A stretch of DNA of 64,000 bases from Paraburkholderia graminis C4D1M (GCF_000172415.1 NZ_ABLD01000015.1:99015-163014), one strand, 5' to 3'; numbered from the stretch's first letter, positions 16,622 through 25,808 are shown. Numbers and translations: made by a program. The notes: generated by a model not told the origin, from the sequence alone.

Positions 16622-18661
16622 TCAGACCGCTTCGAGAAAGAGGTTGCCGTATTCGTCCACGCGTCCGTCGAAACCCGGCAGCACGCATGTCGTGGTGTCG
16701 TCCTGCGCGACGATCGCGGGCCCGGCGAACCGGTGTCCGGCGAGCAGCGCGGAGCGCCGGTAAAGCGGGACGCGCCGCCACGCGCCGTCCAGATACACGT
16801 CGATCTCCGATTCCGCGCGCGGCGCACCCTCGCCTGTCGCGATGCGCGGCAGCGCGGGCTTCGGCGTGGGCGCGGTGATGACGAGCCGCAGCGCCACCAC
16901 CTGAATCGGCGACTTCTCGTCGCTATGCCCGAAGAGGCGCGCGTGTTCGCGGTGAAACGCCTGCGCGATTGCTTCGATATCGCCGCCGGTGATCGCTTCC
17001 CGCGCGAGCGGCGTGTCGATTTCAAACGATTGCCCGCGATAGCGCATATCGGCCGAAACGACGATCTCGGCGCTTGCGTCCGTCCCCGCCTCGCGAATCA
17101 CCCATGCGCGCGCGTCGGCTTCCAGATGCGCGAGATCTTGCGCGAGCAAGGCGAGCGAAGCACGGTCCAGCGGATAGTACGTCGTCCGAACAAAATCGTT
17201 TTTCGTATCGGCGATCAGGCCGCCCAGCGCGCTCAACACGCCCGGCGTGGTCGGCACCAGCAGATTGCGCACGTTCAGCGCGCGCGCGAGAAAGCAGCCG
17301 AGCATCGGCCCCGCGCCGCCGAACGGCATCAGCGCGAACGTGCGCGGGTCGATGCCGAAGCGCGAACTGAGCCGGCTCACGCCCGCATACATGCCGGAGA
17401 TCGACACCTCGATGATGGCCGCGGCCGTCTGATAGATGTCGAGACCCAGACGCCGGGCGAGCGGTTCGATTGCCCGCCGCGACGCGTCCACGTCGACCTT
17501 CACCGCGTTGTAGCCGAGCGCCGCGCTGCCGAGCACGCCGATCACGGCGAACGCATCGGTGATTGTCGGGCGCGTGCCGCCACGGCCGTAACACACTGGC
17601 CCAGGGCTCGATCCCGCGCTTTCGGGCCCGACCTTCAGCACGCCGAATTCGTCGACCCACGCAATCGAACCGCCGCCGTCGCCGACCGATGACACCGACA
17701 CGGACGGAATATGAATCTGGAATTCGCCGATGTATTCGCCGGTCGCATATTGCGGCTGGCCGTCCACGATCAGCGCGATATCCGCTGTGGTTCCGCCGAT
17801 GTCGAGGCTCATGCAATCTTTCACGTTACAAAGGCGCGCGAGATACGCCGCGCCGATCACGCCCGACGCGGTGCCGGACAGAATCATCTGCACGCAGTTC
17901 TGTTTGCCGTGCTCGGCGCTCATCACGCCGCCGTTCGATTTCGTGACTTTCAGATCGGCCGCGACGCCGCTTTCCGCCAACGCCGCCTGCAACTGCGTCA
18001 GATAGTTGGACACGCGCGGCTGCACATAGCCGCCGATAGTCGCCGTCACCGTGCGCTCGTACTCGCGGATGATGGGCCAGACCTCATGCGAGCACGACAC
18101 GAAAAAGCCCGGCAGAGTGGCCTCGACAATTGCTTTCACCTGCCGCTCATGCGCCGGGTTGCGGTACGAATGCAGCAGCGACACCACCACGCCTTCGCAG
18201 CCCGCCGCCTGCAAGCCGCGTATCGCATCGAGCACGCTTTGTTCATCGACCGGTGTCTCTTCTTCGCCGTCAGCGCCGAGCCGCCCGATGACACCGAACA
18301 CGCGGTCGCGCGGAATGAGCGGCGCGGGACGGCTCGACATCAGGTGATACATATCGGGAATCTTCAGGCGCGCGATGTCGAGCACGTCTTCGAAATTGCG
18401 CGTGGTGATGAGGCCGAGCTTCAACCCGCGGCGCTGTACCACCGCATTCACGCCGACCGTCGTGCCGTGCGTGAAATAGGTGACATCGTGCGGCTCGATG
18501 CCGTAGCGCTCGCGCAGTCCTTCGACGCCCGCGAGCACTTCGCTGCCCGGGCTGTCCGGGCGCGAAAACACCTTTAGCGTGCGGATGCTGCGCGTGTCCT
18601 CGTCCAACACCGCGAAGTCGGTGAACGATCCACCGATATCGACTCCGATTCTCAAGCCCAT
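16622..18661 (-). CDS. hyuA: Hydantoinase A / oxoprolinase alpha-type subunit (HyuA)
   Basis: A 679-residue ATP-binding subunit with the actin-like ATPase pattern: DIGGSFTD at residues 8-15 (phosphate 1), FTHGTTVGVNAVVQRRG near 64-80, MSLDIGGTTADIALI around the middle (phosphate 2) and SVGDGGGSIAWVD. The length matches HyuA/N-methylhydantoinase A. With HyuB it couples ATP hydrolysis to hydrolysis of a cyclic amide, or in related complexes to carboxylation of a ketone. It stands in the middle of a minus-strand operon with amine oxidase and aminotransferase genes. The oxoprolinase versus carboxylase choice cannot be made from motifs alone. Confidence 0.9.
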   Translation of the reverse strand: MGLRIGVDIGGSFTDFAVLDEDTRSIRTLKVFSRPDSPGSEVLAGVEGLRERYGIEPHDVTYFTHGTTVGVNAVVQRRGLKLGLITTRNFEDVLDIARLKIPDMYHLMSSRPAPLIPRDRVFGVIGRLGADGEEETPVDEQSVLDAIRGLQAAGCEGVVVSLLHSYRNPAHERQVKAIVEATLPGFFVSCSHEVWPIIREYERTVTATIGGYVQPRVSNYLTQLQAALAESGVAADLKVTKSNGGVMSAEHGKQNCVQMILSGTASGVIGAAYLARLCNVKDCMSLDIGGTTADIALIVDGQPQYATGEYIGEFQIHIPSVSVSSVGDGGGSIAWVDEFGVLKVGPESAGSSPGPVCYGRGGTRPTITDAFAVIGVLGSAALGYNAVKVDVDASRRAIEPLARRLGLDIYQTAAAIIEVSISGMYAGVSRLSSRFGIDPRTFALMPFGGAGPMLGCFLARALNVRNLLVPTTPGVLSALGGLIADTKNDFVRTTYYPLDRASLALLAQDLAHLEADARAWVIREAGTDASAEIVVSADMRYRGQSFEIDTPLAREAITGGDIEAIAQAFHREHARLFGHSDEKSPIQVVALRLVITAPTPKPALPRIATGEGAPRAESEIDVYLDGAWRRVPLYRRSALLAGHRFAGPAIVAQDDTTTCVLPGFDGRVDEYGNLFLEAV

Positions 18662-18713
18662 TGTCGTGCCCTTGCGTGTGTTAAATGGTATGCGTCAAGC
18701 GGTGTGCGGCCGT

Positions 18714-20048
18714 TCATGCGTGCCGCCTGCGTTTGTCGATGACGTCGCGAATCTGGTAGTAACTGCCGAGCGCGGGCATGAACCACGGCTTGCCGCTATA
18801 AAGCGGATGCGTGACCATCGGCGTGCCGTAGGCGCTTGTCTCGGGCGCTTGCCCTTCGACGATCAGCCGCGCGACCTTGTAGCCGAGGTACGTCATCATC
18901 ACGACGCCGCTGCCGTTGCAGCCGAGCGCGTAGTAAATGCCATCGGCGGTGCGGCCCAGATGCGGGAGAAAATCCAGCGTGAGCGCCACGGTGCCGCCCC
19001 AGCTATACGCGACCTTCACATCGGCCATCTGCGGAAAACGCTCGACCATCTGCGCGTGCAGCACCGCAGCCGACTGGCGGCGATCGAGGTGATAAAAGCG
19101 CGCGCGGCCGCCGAACAGCAGGCGTTTGCCGTCGGGCGAATAGCGGTAGTAGTTGACGACACGCCGTGTCTCGGAGATGCCGCGACGCTTCGGTATCAGC
19201 GAGGCGCGCAGGTCGGCCGGCAATTCCTCGGTGGCAATCTGGTGCGATACGACCGGCACCACGCGACGCTGCAAATCGGGCATCGACGAACCGGTATAGC
19301 CGTTCGTGCAGATCACCACATGCCGGCTCGTGAGCACGCCGCGCGACGTTTCCACCCGGTATTGAGCGCCGCTTCGCGCTATGCTTCGAACCGCCGCGCG
19401 GCTGCATACCGTCACGCCCGCGCCACGCGCCGCGGCGAGCAAACCGGCGAACATCATCGACGGATGAACCTGGCCCGCGCGTTCGATCAGCACGCCGCCC
19501 GCATAGATGTCGCTCGCCAGTTCGCCGCGTAATTCGTCGCGCGACAGCATGCGTGCGCCGGCGCGCGCATAGGTGTTCAGATTGACGATGCGCTTGCGCC
19601 AGGCGGCCATGTGCGCATCGGTCCACATTGCGTTGATACGCCCTGCCTTGACGTAGCTGCATTCAATCGCGTTGTCGCGCAGAATGTTTTCAAACACTTC
19701 GAATGACACGGACGCTTCGCCGAGCAACCTTCTCTGCCGTTCTTCGGATACCGAACTATCCAGCTTCTTACCCGACGGCGCCTTGCCGACGTTCACGCCT
19801 CCCGATACCTGGCCGCCGCTTAGCGTGCTTGCGCCGATGCCCGGCACGTCCGCTTCGAGCACCGCCACGCGCAAGCCCTGCTTCGCGAGTTCGAGCGCGC
19901 ACGACAAGCCCGCATAACCGGCGCCGACAATCGCCACGTCTGCGTCGCGAGGCACGTCCGACATCAGTTCGTCATGAGGGCGCCAGTCTTGCCACCAGTA
20001 CGGCGTGTCGGTGAAATCGGAAGAGAAAACCTGCTTGCGCGTGGACAC
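18714..20048 (-). CDS. FAD-dependent amine/amino-acid oxidoreductase (DAO family, PuuB-like), second copy
   Basis: A 444-residue flavoprotein starting at GTG 20048, with AGGGA 7 bases before it on the minus strand. The FAD motif is VAIVGAGYAGLSCAL (about 38-52). It shares architecture with the FAD protein at 11370-12647 (same PYWWQDW-type opening, YYALGCNGSGVVMMTYLG late segment), so the cluster holds two diverged copies. A conserved glycine-rich SGGQVSGG follows the FAD domain. Proteins of this group oxidise amines such as gamma-glutamylputrescine or N-methyl amino acids. The gene lies between hyuA (52 bases) and the aminotransferase (66 bases). Confidence 0.85.
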   Translation of the reverse strand: MSTRKQVFSSDFTDTPYWWQDWRPHDELMSDVPRDADVAIVGAGYAGLSCALELAKQGLRVAVLEADVPGIGASTLSGGQVSGGVNVGKAPSGKKLDSSVSEERQRRLLGEASVSFEVFENILRDNAIECSYVKAGRINAMWTDAHMAAWRKRIVNLNTYARAGARMLSRDELRGELASDIYAGGVLIERAGQVHPSMMFAGLLAAARGAGVTVCSRAAVRSIARSGAQYRVETSRGVLTSRHVVICTNGYTGSSMPDLQRRVVPVVSHQIATEELPADLRASLIPKRRGISETRRVVNYYRYSPDGKRLLFGGRARFYHLDRRQSAAVLHAQMVERFPQMADVKVAYSWGGTVALTLDFLPHLGRTADGIYYALGCNGSGVVMMTYLGYKVARLIVEGQAPETSAYGTPMVTHPLYSGKPWFMPALGSYYQIRDVIDKRRRHA

Positions 20049-20114
20049 GGTCGAGTCCCTGGTTGAGTTGAAGAGCCCCGCTCGCGAGGAAAGCGAGGGC
20101 GTGAAAACAGGCGG

Positions 20115-21551
20115 CTACTGCACGGATAACGCGTCGCTAACATCGTCCAGCGCACGGCGCGCAATCGCGACAATTTCGTCGATGTCCGCGCGCGTGGCGA
20201 CAAGCGGCGGCGCAAAGCCGACGATGTCGTTGGTGCCGAGCGCACGCACGATCAAACCGCGCGCAAGCGCTGCCTGCGCAACCCGTTGGCTCGCCTTCGC
20301 CGCGGCCGGAAACGGGCGGCGCTCGCTCTTGCCGGCCATCAGTTCGAGCGCGGCGAGCATGCCCACGCCTCTGACATTGCCGACGAGCGGATGCGCGTCG
20401 AACGCCTCATGCAAACGCGCCTGGAAATAAGCGCCAACCTGCGCTGCGTTATTCACGAGCTGCTCGCGCTCGATGATGTCGAGATTGGTCAACGCCGCCG
20501 CCGCGCACACCGGATGGCCCGAATAGGTCCAGCCGTGATTCATCGCGCCCTGCTCACGCGAGCCGCGCTCGATGACATCCCACACGCGCTCGCTGACGAT
20601 CACACCCGACAGCGGCAGATACCCGCTCGTCAGGCCCTTCGCCACCGACATCAGATCCGGCTCGAGACCGTAGTGCTCGCTGCCCGTGCGCGAACCGAGC
20701 CGGCCGAAACCGCACACCACTTCATCGACGGCGAAGAGAATGTCGTGACGCCTGAGCACCGCCTGAATCGCGGGCCAATAACCTGATGGTGGCGGCACGA
20801 TGCCGCCCGAGCCCATCACCGGCTCGCCGAAAAATGCGGCGATCGTGTCGGCGCCTTCACGCGCGATCAGTTGCTCCAGGTGCTCGACGCAATCCGCGAC
20901 GAACTCCGCTTCGCTCGCGCCGGGACGTGCATCGCGATAGAAGTCGGGACTAGCCGTGTGCAGCACTTCGCGCATCGGCAGATCGAAACCGGCGTGAAAC
21001 TTGGGCTGCCCCGTGAGACTGCCGGTCGCGATGCCCGAGCCGTGATAACTGCGCTGCCGCGCGATGATCTTTTTCTTGCGCGGCCGCCCCAGCACGTTGT
21101 TGTAGTACCAGGCGAGCTTGATCTGCGTTTCGTTCGCGTCCGAGCCCGACATGCCGTAGAACACTTTCTTCATGCCGGGCGGCGCCCACTCTTCGATCAG
21201 GCGCCGCGACAGTTCGACAGCGGGGTCGTTCGAGAAGCCCGCATACGTGTGATAGAACGACAACTCGCGCGTCTGCGCGGCGATTGCGTCGGCCATTTCC
21301 TCGCGTCCATAGCCGATGTTCACGCAGTAGAGTCCTGCGAACGCGTCGATGTACGAGCGTCCCGCGTGATCCTCGATGCGAATCCCTTTCGCCCGCGAGA
21401 TGAGGCGCGCATCGAGTTGACCCGACGCATGATCCGACGCATGCGTGCCGGGATGCATCAGATGCCGCCGGTCGGTTTCGAGCGTCAGTTCGCCATGCGT
21501 GCGCATCGCGGGGTTCATGGCGGGGTTCATGGCGGTGTCGATGAAGTTCAT
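20115..21551 (-). CDS. Class III PLP-dependent omega-aminotransferase
   Basis: A 478-residue aminotransferase. The start at ATG 21551 overlaps the aldo/keto reductase stop as ATGA. The PLP lysine is in SVAKGLTSGYLPLSG (about residue 304), with the aspartate motif LFAVDEVVCGFGRLG before it and YHTYAGFSNDPAVELSRRL near the N-terminus, the usual pattern of putrescine/beta-alanine:pyruvate aminotransferases. It transfers the amino group of a terminal amine to a keto acid, giving an aldehyde that the co-encoded aldo/keto reductase could reduce. The first codons contain two tandem 12-bp units (ATGAACCCCGCC), so two internal ATGs are alternative starts. Confidence 0.88.
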   Translation of the reverse strand: MNFIDTAMNPAMNPAMRTHGELTLETDRRHLMHPGTHASDHASGQLDARLISRAKGIRIEDHAGRSYIDAFAGLYCVNIGYGREEMADAIAAQTRELSFYHTYAGFSNDPAVELSRRLIEEWAPPGMKKVFYGMSGSDANETQIKLAWYYNNVLGRPRKKKIIARQRSYHGSGIATGSLTGQPKFHAGFDLPMREVLHTASPDFYRDARPGASEAEFVADCVEHLEQLIAREGADTIAAFFGEPVMGSGGIVPPPSGYWPAIQAVLRRHDILFAVDEVVCGFGRLGSRTGSEHYGLEPDLMSVAKGLTSGYLPLSGVIVSERVWDVIERGSREQGAMNHGWTYSGHPVCAAAALTNLDIIEREQLVNNAAQVGAYFQARLHEAFDAHPLVGNVRGVGMLAALELMAGKSERRPFPAAAKASQRVAQAALARGLIVRALGTNDIVGFAPPLVATRADIDEIVAIARRALDDVSDALSVQ

Positions 21552-22432
21552 GGTTTGTCCGCCGCTGATGAATGCGCAGGTGCGTCCCACTCGGGATGCC
21601 ACGCGGGCTTGCTCACGCGGCCGTCGGCGCGAGTGAGCGCGCCGATGCGCGCCATTGCGCCCGCATCCAGTTCGAAATCGAACACGGCCAGGTTTTCGCC
21701 GATGCGCAGCGGATTCGACGACTTGGGAATCGCCGCCACGCCAGGCTGCTGCACGAGCCAGCGCAAGATGATCTGAGCCGGCTTGCGCCCGTATTCGCGT
21801 GCGATGTCCGCGATGACCGGATCGGCGAGCAGCTTGCCGCTGCCAAGCGGCGTATGCGCAATGAACGCCATGCGATGCCGCCGGCACGCGTCGAGCACGC
21901 GCGTCTGATCGAGATACGGGTGGTATTCGCACTGATTGGCGGCCAATGGCACAGAAGCAAGCGCGACCGCGCGATCGAGCAGCGCGGCCGGAAAGTTCGA
22001 TACGCCGATATGCCGCGTCAAGCCGCTGCGCTGCGCGTCGCAGAGCGCGCCGATGGTCTCTTCGAGCGGCACATCCGGATTGGGCCAATGCACCAGCAGC
22101 AGATCGACGTGATCGAGCCCGAGCCGCGCGACGCTCGCCTCGGCGGCACGCCTGAAATCCGCCGCGCGCAATTCTGTGTGCCACACCTTGGTCGTGACGA
22201 ACACTTCGTCGCGCGGCAAACCGCTCGCCGCGAGCGCCTGCCCGACCGCCTGCTCGTTCTCGTAACGCGCCGCCGTGTCGATATGGCGATAGCCCGCTGC
22301 GAGCGCCGCGCGCACCGCTTGCACCCCTTCGTCATGCGTGGAGCGCCAGGTGCCGAGGCCGATGGCGGGCAAGCGCGCGCCGTGCGCTTCGATAACCGGC
22401 GCAGCGCCGGGCGGCTGAAAAGAGAGTCCCAT
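21548..22432 (-). CDS. Aldo/keto reductase
   Basis: A 294-residue AKR with the (beta/alpha)8 family pattern. The start at ATG 22432 gives a normal N-terminus; the frame continues 49 codons upstream into the promoter region without family likeness. Signature stretches are GYRHIDTAARYENEQAVGQAL (catalytic Asp, Tyr), VTTKVW (Lys), LLLVHWPNP (His) and the C-terminal IPKSSNPLRIGENL for NADP binding. It reduces an aldehyde or ketone to an alcohol. It is the first gene of the minus-strand cluster and lies closest to the IclR-facing promoter. The enzyme might handle the aldehyde made by the aminotransferase or amine oxidases. Confidence 0.88.
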   Translation of the reverse strand: MGLSFQPPGAAPVIEAHGARLPAIGLGTWRSTHDEGVQAVRAALAAGYRHIDTAARYENEQAVGQALAASGLPRDEVFVTTKVWHTELRAADFRRAAEASVARLGLDHVDLLLVHWPNPDVPLEETIGALCDAQRSGLTRHIGVSNFPAALLDRAVALASVPLAANQCEYHPYLDQTRVLDACRRHRMAFIAHTPLGSGKLLADPVIADIAREYGRKPAQIILRWLVQQPGVAAIPKSSNPLRIGENLAVFDFELDAGAMARIGALTRADGRVSKPAWHPEWDAPAHSSAADKP

Positions 22433-22474
22433 TGCCTTAATCGTTCTCCGATGCTTTGCAACTCTAAAAGAGGT

Positions 22475-22501
22475 GTGCCACAATACGGCACGGCGTGCCA
22501 C
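22475..22501. promoter_or_regulatory. Repeat-rich operator in the AKR/IclR divergent promoter
   Basis: GTGCC (22475-22479), GGCAC (22487-22491) and GTGCC (22495-22499) make two overlapping inverted repeats, and GTGCCAC occurs as a direct repeat exactly 20 bp apart, on the same face of the helix. This is the type of site an IclR dimer or tetramer binds. It is 43 bp before the aldo/keto reductase start and about 90 bp before the iclR start. Confidence 0.6.
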
Positions 22502-22590
22502 GAACAGTGCACGAAAAGTAACACGCGCTTTTTTGCGTTGCAAGCGCAGCGTGGGCGCTCGCCCGTCGCCGTCGCTCATCGGAGACCTGC

Positions 22591-23322
22591 ATGAAAAGTT
22601 TGTTGAAGAGCCTCGAGATTCTCGAAGCTGTGTCGAAGAACCAGCCGGTCAGCGTCGGCGTGCTGGCGCGCCTGCTCGATATGCCGAAGTCGAGCGTGCA
22701 GCGCGCGCTGCTGACGTTTCACGAGGCGGGCTGGCTTCGCCAGACGAGCGGCGACCTGACACGCTGGGAAGTGGGTCCGCGAATCCTCGGCGTGCGGCCT
22801 GCCGCGCTGCGCGGCGGTGCGCTGTATGCGGCCGCGCGCGGGCCGATGCGCGAGTTGCGCGATTTGACCAACGAGACAGTTCATCTGTCGGTGCCGGACA
22901 GCACCAACTCAATGGTCCTGATCGATCGTGAAGACTGTACGCAGACGGTGCGCACCTTCAGTCCGATTGGCGATCTCAGTCCGTTTCATGCGACCGCGAC
23001 GGGCCTGGCGGTACTGGCGTACATGACGGAAGCCGACGTCGACGAAATCCTGAGCCGCGATCTGCCGAAGTTCAGTGACACCACGCCATCCGATCCGGCC
23101 GAGATACGTCTCGAACTCGAGCGCATCCGGCAACGCGGCTATTCGGTGAATCTCTCGCAGTATCGTCCTGCGGTGTGCGCGATCGGCGCGCCGGTCATCG
23201 ACTCGGACGGCGCGCCGGCGGCGAGCATCTGCATCTCGATGCCGGAATCGCGCTATGACCCGGCACGTCTCGAAGAATGGGGGAACGCGGTAGCGAAGGC
23301 GGCTGCTGCGATCGGGGTGTAG
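22591..23322 (+). CDS. IclR family transcriptional regulator
   Basis: A 243-residue regulator with the N-terminal winged helix (LKSLEILEAVSKNQPVSVGVLARLLDMPKSSVQRALLTFHEAGWL, residues 5-49 in outline) and a C-terminal effector domain containing the family pattern SPFHATATGLAVLAYM and APVIDSDGAPAASICISMP. A GGAG lies before the start. It is divergent from the aldo/keto reductase operon and is the obvious candidate for its control, probably as a substrate-relieved repressor or an activator. A hairpin terminator follows the stop. Confidence 0.9.
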   Translation: MKSLLKSLEILEAVSKNQPVSVGVLARLLDMPKSSVQRALLTFHEAGWLRQTSGDLTRWEVGPRILGVRPAALRGGALYAAARGPMRELRDLTNETVHLSVPDSTNSMVLIDREDCTQTVRTFSPIGDLSPFHATATGLAVLAYMTEADVDEILSRDLPKFSDTTPSDPAEIRLELERIRQRGYSVNLSQYRPAVCAIGAPVIDSDGAPAASICISMPESRYDPARLEEWGNAVAKAAAAIGV

Positions 23323-23326
23323 CAGT

Positions 23327-23359
23327 CGGGTGGCATGTGGATTTCACCCGTTATTTTTT
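23327..23359 (+). terminator. Rho-independent terminator of the iclR gene
   Basis: CGGGTG (23327-23332) and CACCCG (23345-23350) form a stem with a 12-base loop, followed by TTATTTTTT. The T-run overlaps the last codons of the LysR gene arriving on the other strand. Confidence 0.75.
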
Positions 23360-24274
23360 GCGGATATCAGGTTCAGCTATCGCGCGCTCGAACGCTTCCC
23401 GCATCGCGCCGCAAAACGTCTCTGCCACGAGCGATAACGGCCGTGACCCATTGGTCACGAGATAAAAATGATCCGGCACGGCGGGCGTGAACGGCCTGAC
23501 GGCCACACGCTGCCGCGCAAATGCAGCGGTGACCGGATCGATCAGCGCGACGCCCGCGCCATTCGCGACGAGCGCCACGATGGCTTGCGAGAGTTGCGCC
23601 TCGATCACGAGATCGCGCGCGATGCCTGCATCGACGAAAACGCGGTCAATCGCGCTGCGTGCATCGAAGCTCTGCGGAAACGACACGAAGCGCTCGCCGC
23701 GTAAATCCGCGGGAGTCAGCGACGCCTTGCGCGCCAGCCGATGCCCGCGCGGCACGATGCAACGCATGACCGCATTCGCCAGGCGTTCGCTCCGAACGGC
23801 AGGATGCGGAATCGGCTCCGCGATCACGCCGACATCGCACTGCCCGGACGCGACTTTCTCGACGACCGTCGTCGCGCTATGCGTGAGCAGGCTGATGTCG
23901 ATACCCGCATGCCGCTCCACGAACCGCGCGATCACGGAAGGCAGCAAATCGAGCGCCACGGCGGGCGAGCCTGCCACGCGCAACGAGCCGCGCCGCATCG
24001 CGCGTATCTGCCGCGCCGCCTGCGCGATGCGGTCCATGCCGACGAATGCGCGCTCCACTTCTTCCGACAACACGCGCGCTTCCGCCGTGGGCGTGAGCCG
24101 CCCCTGCTGACGATCGAACAGCACGAAGCCGACGCGGCTTTCCAGATCGGCGATAAGACGGCTCACCGCGGGTTGCGAGATATGCAGCGACTCGGCGGCG
24201 CGGGTGACGGTGTGCCGAAGCATGACGGCGCGAAAGGCCTCGATCTGGCGGATCTTGAGTTCGGATGTGTCCAT
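23351..24274 (-). CDS. LysR family transcriptional regulator
   Basis: A 307-residue LysR protein with a standard helix-turn-helix near residues 22-45 (TVTRAAESLHISQPAVSRLIADLE) and an effector-binding domain starting near GSLRVAGSP. It is divergent from the FAD/[2Fe-2S] dehydrogenase operon with about 100 bases between the starts, so it most likely regulates that operon. Several related LysR proteins (for example OccR/NocR for opines) control opine or amino-acid catabolic genes in this way, which agrees with the neighbours. Confidence 0.9.
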   Translation of the reverse strand: MDTSELKIRQIEAFRAVMLRHTVTRAAESLHISQPAVSRLIADLESRVGFVLFDRQQGRLTPTAEARVLSEEVERAFVGMDRIAQAARQIRAMRRGSLRVAGSPAVALDLLPSVIARFVERHAGIDISLLTHSATTVVEKVASGQCDVGVIAEPIPHPAVRSERLANAVMRCIVPRGHRLARKASLTPADLRGERFVSFPQSFDARSAIDRVFVDAGIARDLVIEAQLSQAIVALVANGAGVALIDPVTAAFARQRVAVRPFTPAVPDHFYLVTNGSRPLSLVAETFCGAMREAFERAIAEPDIRKK

Positions 24275-24376
24275 AACATTAGATTATAGATGACCGACAA
24301 ACTGGCATTTGACGCAGTTTTTTGCAGCGCCCAAAGTTCGGTCTCGACTCGTAAAAACAGGCAGGAAACGCATTTC

Positions 24377-25522
24377 ATGCAGCATAAGCTGGCTCATAAC
24401 ACGGCACGCCGCTTCGACATCGTGGTCGCTGGCGGAGGACTCGTCGGCATGGCCATCGCCTATGGGCTCGTTCGTGCAGGCAAACGCGTGGCCGTATGCG
24501 ACGGCGCTGACTCCGCGCATCGTGCGGCACGCGGCAATTTCGGGCTCGTCTGGGTACAAGGCAAGGGCGGCCGGTGCCTGCCCTACGCGCAGTGGTCGCG
24601 TGAATCGTCCGAGCGCTGGGGCGCGTTCGCCGCGCAATTGCAGCGCAAGACCGGCGTGGATGCGGGCTTCGAACGTCCCGGCGGCATCGAGTTGTGCGAA
24701 ACCATCGAGCAGCTCGAAGCGGGCCGGCAGTTGCTGGAATCGATTCGCGCGCGCGACGCGTCGCTCACTTATGAGGTGCTCGATATCCATGCGCTGAAGG
24801 CGCGCGTGCCCTCGGCATCGGACAAACTGGCGGGCGCGCTGTACTCGCCGCATGACGGACACGCGAGCCCGCTCTATACGTTGCGCGCGATGCAGCAGGC
24901 GTTCGCGCTCGCGGGCGGCACGTATCTGCCGCATCATGAAGTCCGCGAAATCCGCCCATATGTGGGCCGCTTCGAAATCGATACGCCGCACGGCACGCTG
25001 GAAGCCGAACGCGTGGTACTCGCCGCGGGCCTCGACAACCAGCGCCTGGCGCCAATGGTCGGCATGCTCGCGCCCATCACGCCCCTGCGCGGTCAGATCA
25101 TGGTGACGGAGCGGCTCGCGCCGTTTCTCGACTATCCGACGCTGGTCGTGCGGCAGACGCCCGAAGGCTCGGTGCTACTCGGCGACTCCGCTGAAGCCGT
25201 CGGCTTCGACGACGGCCAGACGCGCGCCGTCATGGCCGATATCGCGCGCCGCGCACGCACCGCATTTCCGGTGCTCGGGCATGCGCGCATCGTGCGCGCG
25301 TGGGGCGCGCTTCGCATCATGACGCCCGACGGCCTGCCGGTCTACGAGGAATCGTCCACGCATCCCGGCGCGTTCCTCGCCATCTGCCATAGCGGCGTGA
25401 CGCTCGCCGCCGCCCATGCCGACGTGATCGCGCCGTGGATCGCGGGCGGCGCGCGACCTTCAATACTTGATCCCTTCGTCGCCACGCGTTTTTCGAATTC
25501 GACCGATGCCCACGTACTTTGA
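24377..25522 (+). CDS. FAD-dependent dehydrogenase, DAO-type subunit (D-hydroxyproline/opine dehydrogenase beta-like)
   Basis: A 381-residue flavoprotein. The start at ATG 24377 follows AGGAAA (24363-24368); an upstream in-frame ATG would add an unrelated 29 residues. The FAD motif is FDIVVAGGGLVGMAIAYGL (residues 13-31). Other DAO features are ITPLRGQIMVTERL and a C-terminal GVTLAAAHADVIAPWI. It overlaps the next gene by 17 bases, and the three genes match the beta-gamma-alpha set of D-hydroxyproline dehydrogenase (LhpB/F/E), nopaline/octopine oxidase and hydrogen cyanide synthase. In such enzymes this subunit oxidises the amino substrate and passes electrons through the iron-sulfur subunits. 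Confidence 0.85.
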   Translation: MQHKLAHNTARRFDIVVAGGGLVGMAIAYGLVRAGKRVAVCDGADSAHRAARGNFGLVWVQGKGGRCLPYAQWSRESSERWGAFAAQLQRKTGVDAGFERPGGIELCETIEQLEAGRQLLESIRARDASLTYEVLDIHALKARVPSASDKLAGALYSPHDGHASPLYTLRAMQQAFALAGGTYLPHHEVREIRPYVGRFEIDTPHGTLEAERVVLAAGLDNQRLAPMVGMLAPITPLRGQIMVTERLAPFLDYPTLVVRQTPEGSVLLGDSAEAVGFDDGQTRAVMADIARRARTAFPVLGHARIVRAWGALRIMTPDGLPVYEESSTHPGAFLAICHSGVTLAAAHADVIAPWIAGGARPSILDPFVATRFSNSTDAHVL

Positions 25523-25808
25523 ATCTCTCGTCACCTTGCCGGCGCCCACGGTGCGCGTCGATATCGACGGCACGCACCGGCATGTGCCGCAGCACTACAC
25601 GGTCGCCGCGGCGTTGCTCGAAAGCGGCGCGCTCGCCTGCCGGACCACGCCCGTCAGCGGCGCCCCGCGCGGACCGTTCTGCATGATGGGCGTGTGCTTC
25701 GACTGTCTCGTCGAAATCGACTGCGTGCCGAACGTGCAGGCGTGCATGACGCGCGTCTGCGACGGCATGCGGGTCCGCGCGATGTCCGGTAAAGCGAGGC
25801 TCGCATGA
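25506..25808 (+). CDS. Small [2Fe-2S] subunit (HcnA/LhpF-like)
   Basis: A 100-residue ferredoxin-like protein. The start at ATG 25506 fits the family length and overlaps the previous gene. Cysteines at 59, 64 and 67 (FCMMGVCFDC, preceded by PRG) and at 80 give the CxxxxCxxC...C pattern of the HcnA-type plant-ferredoxin fold; additional cysteines at 45, 73 and 85 are not all expected. It carries electrons between the two flavoprotein subunits. The stop overlaps the next start as ATGA. Confidence 0.88.
   Translation: MPTYFESLVTLPAPTVRVDIDGTHRHVPQHYTVAAALLESGALACRTTPVSGAPRGPFCMMGVCFDCLVEIDCVPNVQACMTRVCDGMRVRAMSGKARLA

Noticed and set aside
16591..17025. N-terminal extension of hyuB into the hyuA region
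   Set aside because: The extension is Arg/Ser-rich out-of-frame reading of hyuA; the family N-terminus and a ribosome binding site are at 16590.
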